Shown in pieces: positions 36,725 through 38,343 of a stretch of DNA of 38,343 nucleotides. This stretch comes from Fidelibacterota bacterium (GTDB taxonomy: Bacteria > Fidelibacterota > UBA2242): positions 80,579-118,921 of the forward strand of contig JADHYC010000001.1 in assembly GCA_016782645.1 (NCBI GenBank). Reading direction: 5' to 3'. Within the stretch, counting starts at the first letter, position 1, and each line of letters begins with the position of its first letter. The notes beneath the pieces were generated by a model. That model was given only the letters and a program-made list of their open reading frames with translations, had not been told where the DNA came from and did not search any database. The translations under genes and the position numbers were made by a program.

Positions 36725-37122
36725 TTCGAATATTGGTGATAAGAAGTGCTATGATGTTTCTAATTAGTGACTAACATTTCTCACTTGAAGAAATAACTGA
36801 TATTTGGTTGATAAATAATGAGTTATATTTTGATAAAAGTTAAAGTTTTCAAAAAATATACTTATTGTTAAAAATGAATGGGAGAATGGATTTTTATATG
36901 GATAGTGTAAATGAAGAAATGGTAGATGCATATAACTGCTACCACAACGACTTAAGTCGTTTAATATTACCGAATCAATTCGGTTATTATGTTTAGTATT
37001 TCGATCCATCCGGTGAACCAGATGGCTAATATTTGTTATCACTATTTTAAGTTCAGAGTGATTATTCACTAATGTAGAGCGAGAAATGTTAGTTACTGAT
37101 GTTTTAATATTGAGGAAATAGA
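36725..37122. other. Gene-free leader region of purD with a TIR-bounded element
   Basis: The 398 bp hold the inverted-repeat element at 36766-37097 and the purD ribosome-binding site (GAGG, 37112-37115). The 101-codon minus-strand frame inside shows no recognisable protein and is probably not a gene. Confidence 0.5.
36766..37097. repeat. 332-bp element with terminal inverted repeats, MITE-like
   Basis: AGTGACTAACATTTCTCACT (36766-36785) is an 18/20 match to the reverse complement of 37078-37097. Just outside lie similar sequences, GATGTTTCTAATT (36753-36765) and GATGTTTTAATATT (37098-37111), which look like an imperfect target duplication. The interior contains a 14-bp perfect palindrome (ACGACTTAAGTCGT), then ACCGAAT-CA-ATTCGGT, then CATCCGG...CCAGATG, all within about 36947-37024. 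Confidence 0.6.
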
Positions 37123-38343
37123 ATGAGAGTATTGGTCGTCGGTGGCGGTGGGAGAGAACATGCTATTGTTTGGAAATTGGATCAATCTGAGAGAATCGAA
37201 AAGATTTTTACTGCTCCCGGAAATGCCGGTACAGCTCTTCATGGTGAAAATATTCCAGTGAAGGATAACGATATAGATGGATTGCTGAAGGTTGTGAAGG
37301 AAAACAACATTGATCTTACTATTGTCGGACCAGAAGTACCTTTAATGTTAGGAATTGTTGACCGTTTTCAGGATGAAGGCATGAAAATATTTGGTCCAAC
37401 TTTAAAAGCAGCAATGTTGGAAGGAAGTAAAGTTTTTGCGAAAGAGTTTATGTCTGATCATGAAATTCCAACTGCCGATTATATCATTTGTCATAACAGG
37501 CTTGAAGCAGAGGACATAACTAATGGCAAAGAGTTTCCCTATGTCCTGAAAGTTGATGGACTTGCTGCTGGTAAAGGTGCGTTGATAATTAATAATAAAG
37601 AGGATAAACTAGATGCTTTTCAAACTATTTGGGTAGAAAATAAATTTGGGAAAGCCGGGGATAGCGTGTTAATTGAAGATTTTTTAAATGGAGAAGAGCT
37701 TTCGGTGTTTGCCATTACTGATGGAAAAGATTATGTGTTGCTTCATCCAGCACAAGATCATAAAAGGATTTTTAACGGAGAAAAAGGACCCAATACGGGT
37801 GGTATGGGAGCATATGCACCCGCACCGCTTGGCACGCCTGATGTGATTAAAAAGGTCGAAGAGAAAATTATCAAACCTGTTCTTAAAGGCATGAGGAAGA
37901 TAGGAAATCCATATTCAGGGGTATTATATTGCGGATTAATGATTGAGCATGGAGAACCCTGTGTTATTGAATTTAATTCACGCTTTGGTGATCCGGAGTC
38001 TCAGGTTGTAATACCGCTGATTGATTCTGACTTGGTTGATATTTTACATAGTATAGCAACAGGACAGTTGAATAAAGGGTCATTAAAATTATCGGATAAA
38101 TTTGCGGCTTGCATAGTAATGGCATCCAAGGGATATCCCGGTTCCTATGAAATAGGTAAAACAATAACAGGGTTGGAATCTAAACATGATATTAAAGATA
38201 GTAATAATGGAGCGATTTTTCTTGCAGGTACTGCATTTGATGGGAAGAACTTCAAGACAAATGGTGGAAGAGTGCTGGGAGTTACAGCCTGTGCAAAAAA
38301 CCTTAAAGATGCCATTGATAAGGCATATAACCATGTTAGAAAA
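37123..38343 (+). CDS. purD: Phosphoribosylamine-glycine ligase PurD (3' end outside window)
   Basis: 407 codons are visible with no stop, so about 15-25 residues are missing compared with the usual ~425. PurD joins glycine to phosphoribosylamine with ATP, the second step of purine synthesis. The N-terminus MRVLVVGGGGREHAIVWKL is diagnostic. The ATP-grasp domain shows VKVDGLAAGKGA-type sequence (here YVLKVDGLAAGKGALI), EELSVFAITDG, QDHKR, GPNTGGMGAY and the metal site EFNSRFGDPESQ. GAGG (37112-37115) is 7 bases before the ATG. The gene follows a repeat element and uvrB on the same strand. Confidence 0.97.
   Translation, partial: MRVLVVGGGGREHAIVWKLDQSERIEKIFTAPGNAGTALHGENIPVKDNDIDGLLKVVKENNIDLTIVGPEVPLMLGIVDRFQDEGMKIFGPTLKAAMLEGSKVFAKEFMSDHEIPTADYIICHNRLEAEDITNGKEFPYVLKVDGLAAGKGALIINNKEDKLDAFQTIWVENKFGKAGDSVLIEDFLNGEELSVFAITDGKDYVLLHPAQDHKRIFNGEKGPNTGGMGAYAPAPLGTPDVIKKVEEKIIKPVLKGMRKIGNPYSGVLYCGLMIEHGEPCVIEFNSRFGDPESQVVIPLIDSDLVDILHSIATGQLNKGSLKLSDKFAACIVMASKGYPGSYEIGKTITGLESKHDIKDSNNGAIFLAGTAFDGKNFKTNGGRVLGVTACAKNLKDAIDKAYNHVRK

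Noticed and set aside
36764..37069. 101-codon minus-strand frame upstream of purD
   Set aside because: It lies inside the inverted-repeat element, has no ribosome-binding site and no recognisable protein pattern.
1..38343. CRISPR array, prophage, toxin-antitoxin or other defence cluster
   Set aside because: No regularly spaced repeats, integrase, phage structural genes or paired small toxin-antitoxin genes are seen; the only defence trace is the HsdR relic.

Overview
The window is AT-rich bacterial chromosome, densely packed and mostly housekeeping. The organism looks like a diderm of the FCB side of the tree (Bacteroidota, Marinimicrobia, Cloacimonadota and similar lineages). The clues are outer-membrane barrels with a PorV/FadL-like N-terminus, many lipoproteins with Ig-like or fibronectin folds, an LptF/G permease, a patatin fused to a BamA-like barrel, a DUF4922 protein and a GTP-type PEP carboxykinase. 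A two-gene SufC-SufB iron-sulfur system and selenocysteine machinery (SelA, SelB) suggest an anaerobic or microaerophilic life. The lineage is my inference; no rRNA is present to settle it.

Region 1 (1-4.8 kb): the tail of one outer-membrane barrel, a large lipoprotein, then a second barrel paralogous to the first, closed by a REP-like palindrome. Region 2 (4.8-8.6 kb): an LptF/G permease divergent from an NhaC-type antiporter that carries an extra N-terminal exported domain, then a frameshifted remnant of an Ig-like lipoprotein. Region 3 (8.6-15.5 kb, minus strand): selA, a Nif3-like gene, selB and mutS, in order of transcription. Region 4 (15.8-22.4 kb, minus strand): an M55 peptidase and a DUF502 membrane protein; then a fused FakA-FakB fatty acid kinase overlapping plsY by one base; then a secreted PLD3/4-like phospholipase D and a fibronectin-type lipoprotein. 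Region 5 (22.4-27.4 kb): patatin-barrel phospholipase, 8-oxoguanine-deaminase-like amidohydrolase, a tRNA with CAU anticodon with its own promoter and terminator, and a YgjP-type metalloprotease. Region 6 (27.5-34.5 kb): PEP carboxykinase, DUF4922 protein, an exported thioredoxin with a cysteine-rich barrel-like protein, and sufC-sufB. Region 7 (34.5-38.3 kb): a 54-residue relic of a type I restriction HsdR C-terminus, uvrB, a 332-bp element with terminal inverted repeats, and purD running off the right edge.

The best functional links are the Fak-PlsY pair (fatty acid to acyl-phosphate to lysophosphatidate), the selA-selB cluster, and the minimal sufCB operon. I do not see a clear undescribed defence or mobile system. 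The most unusual items are the domain fusion with PlsY coupling, the secreted PLD3/4-like enzyme, the TIR-bounded element before purD, the broken genes, and several 7-nt-periodic repeats and palindromes between genes.
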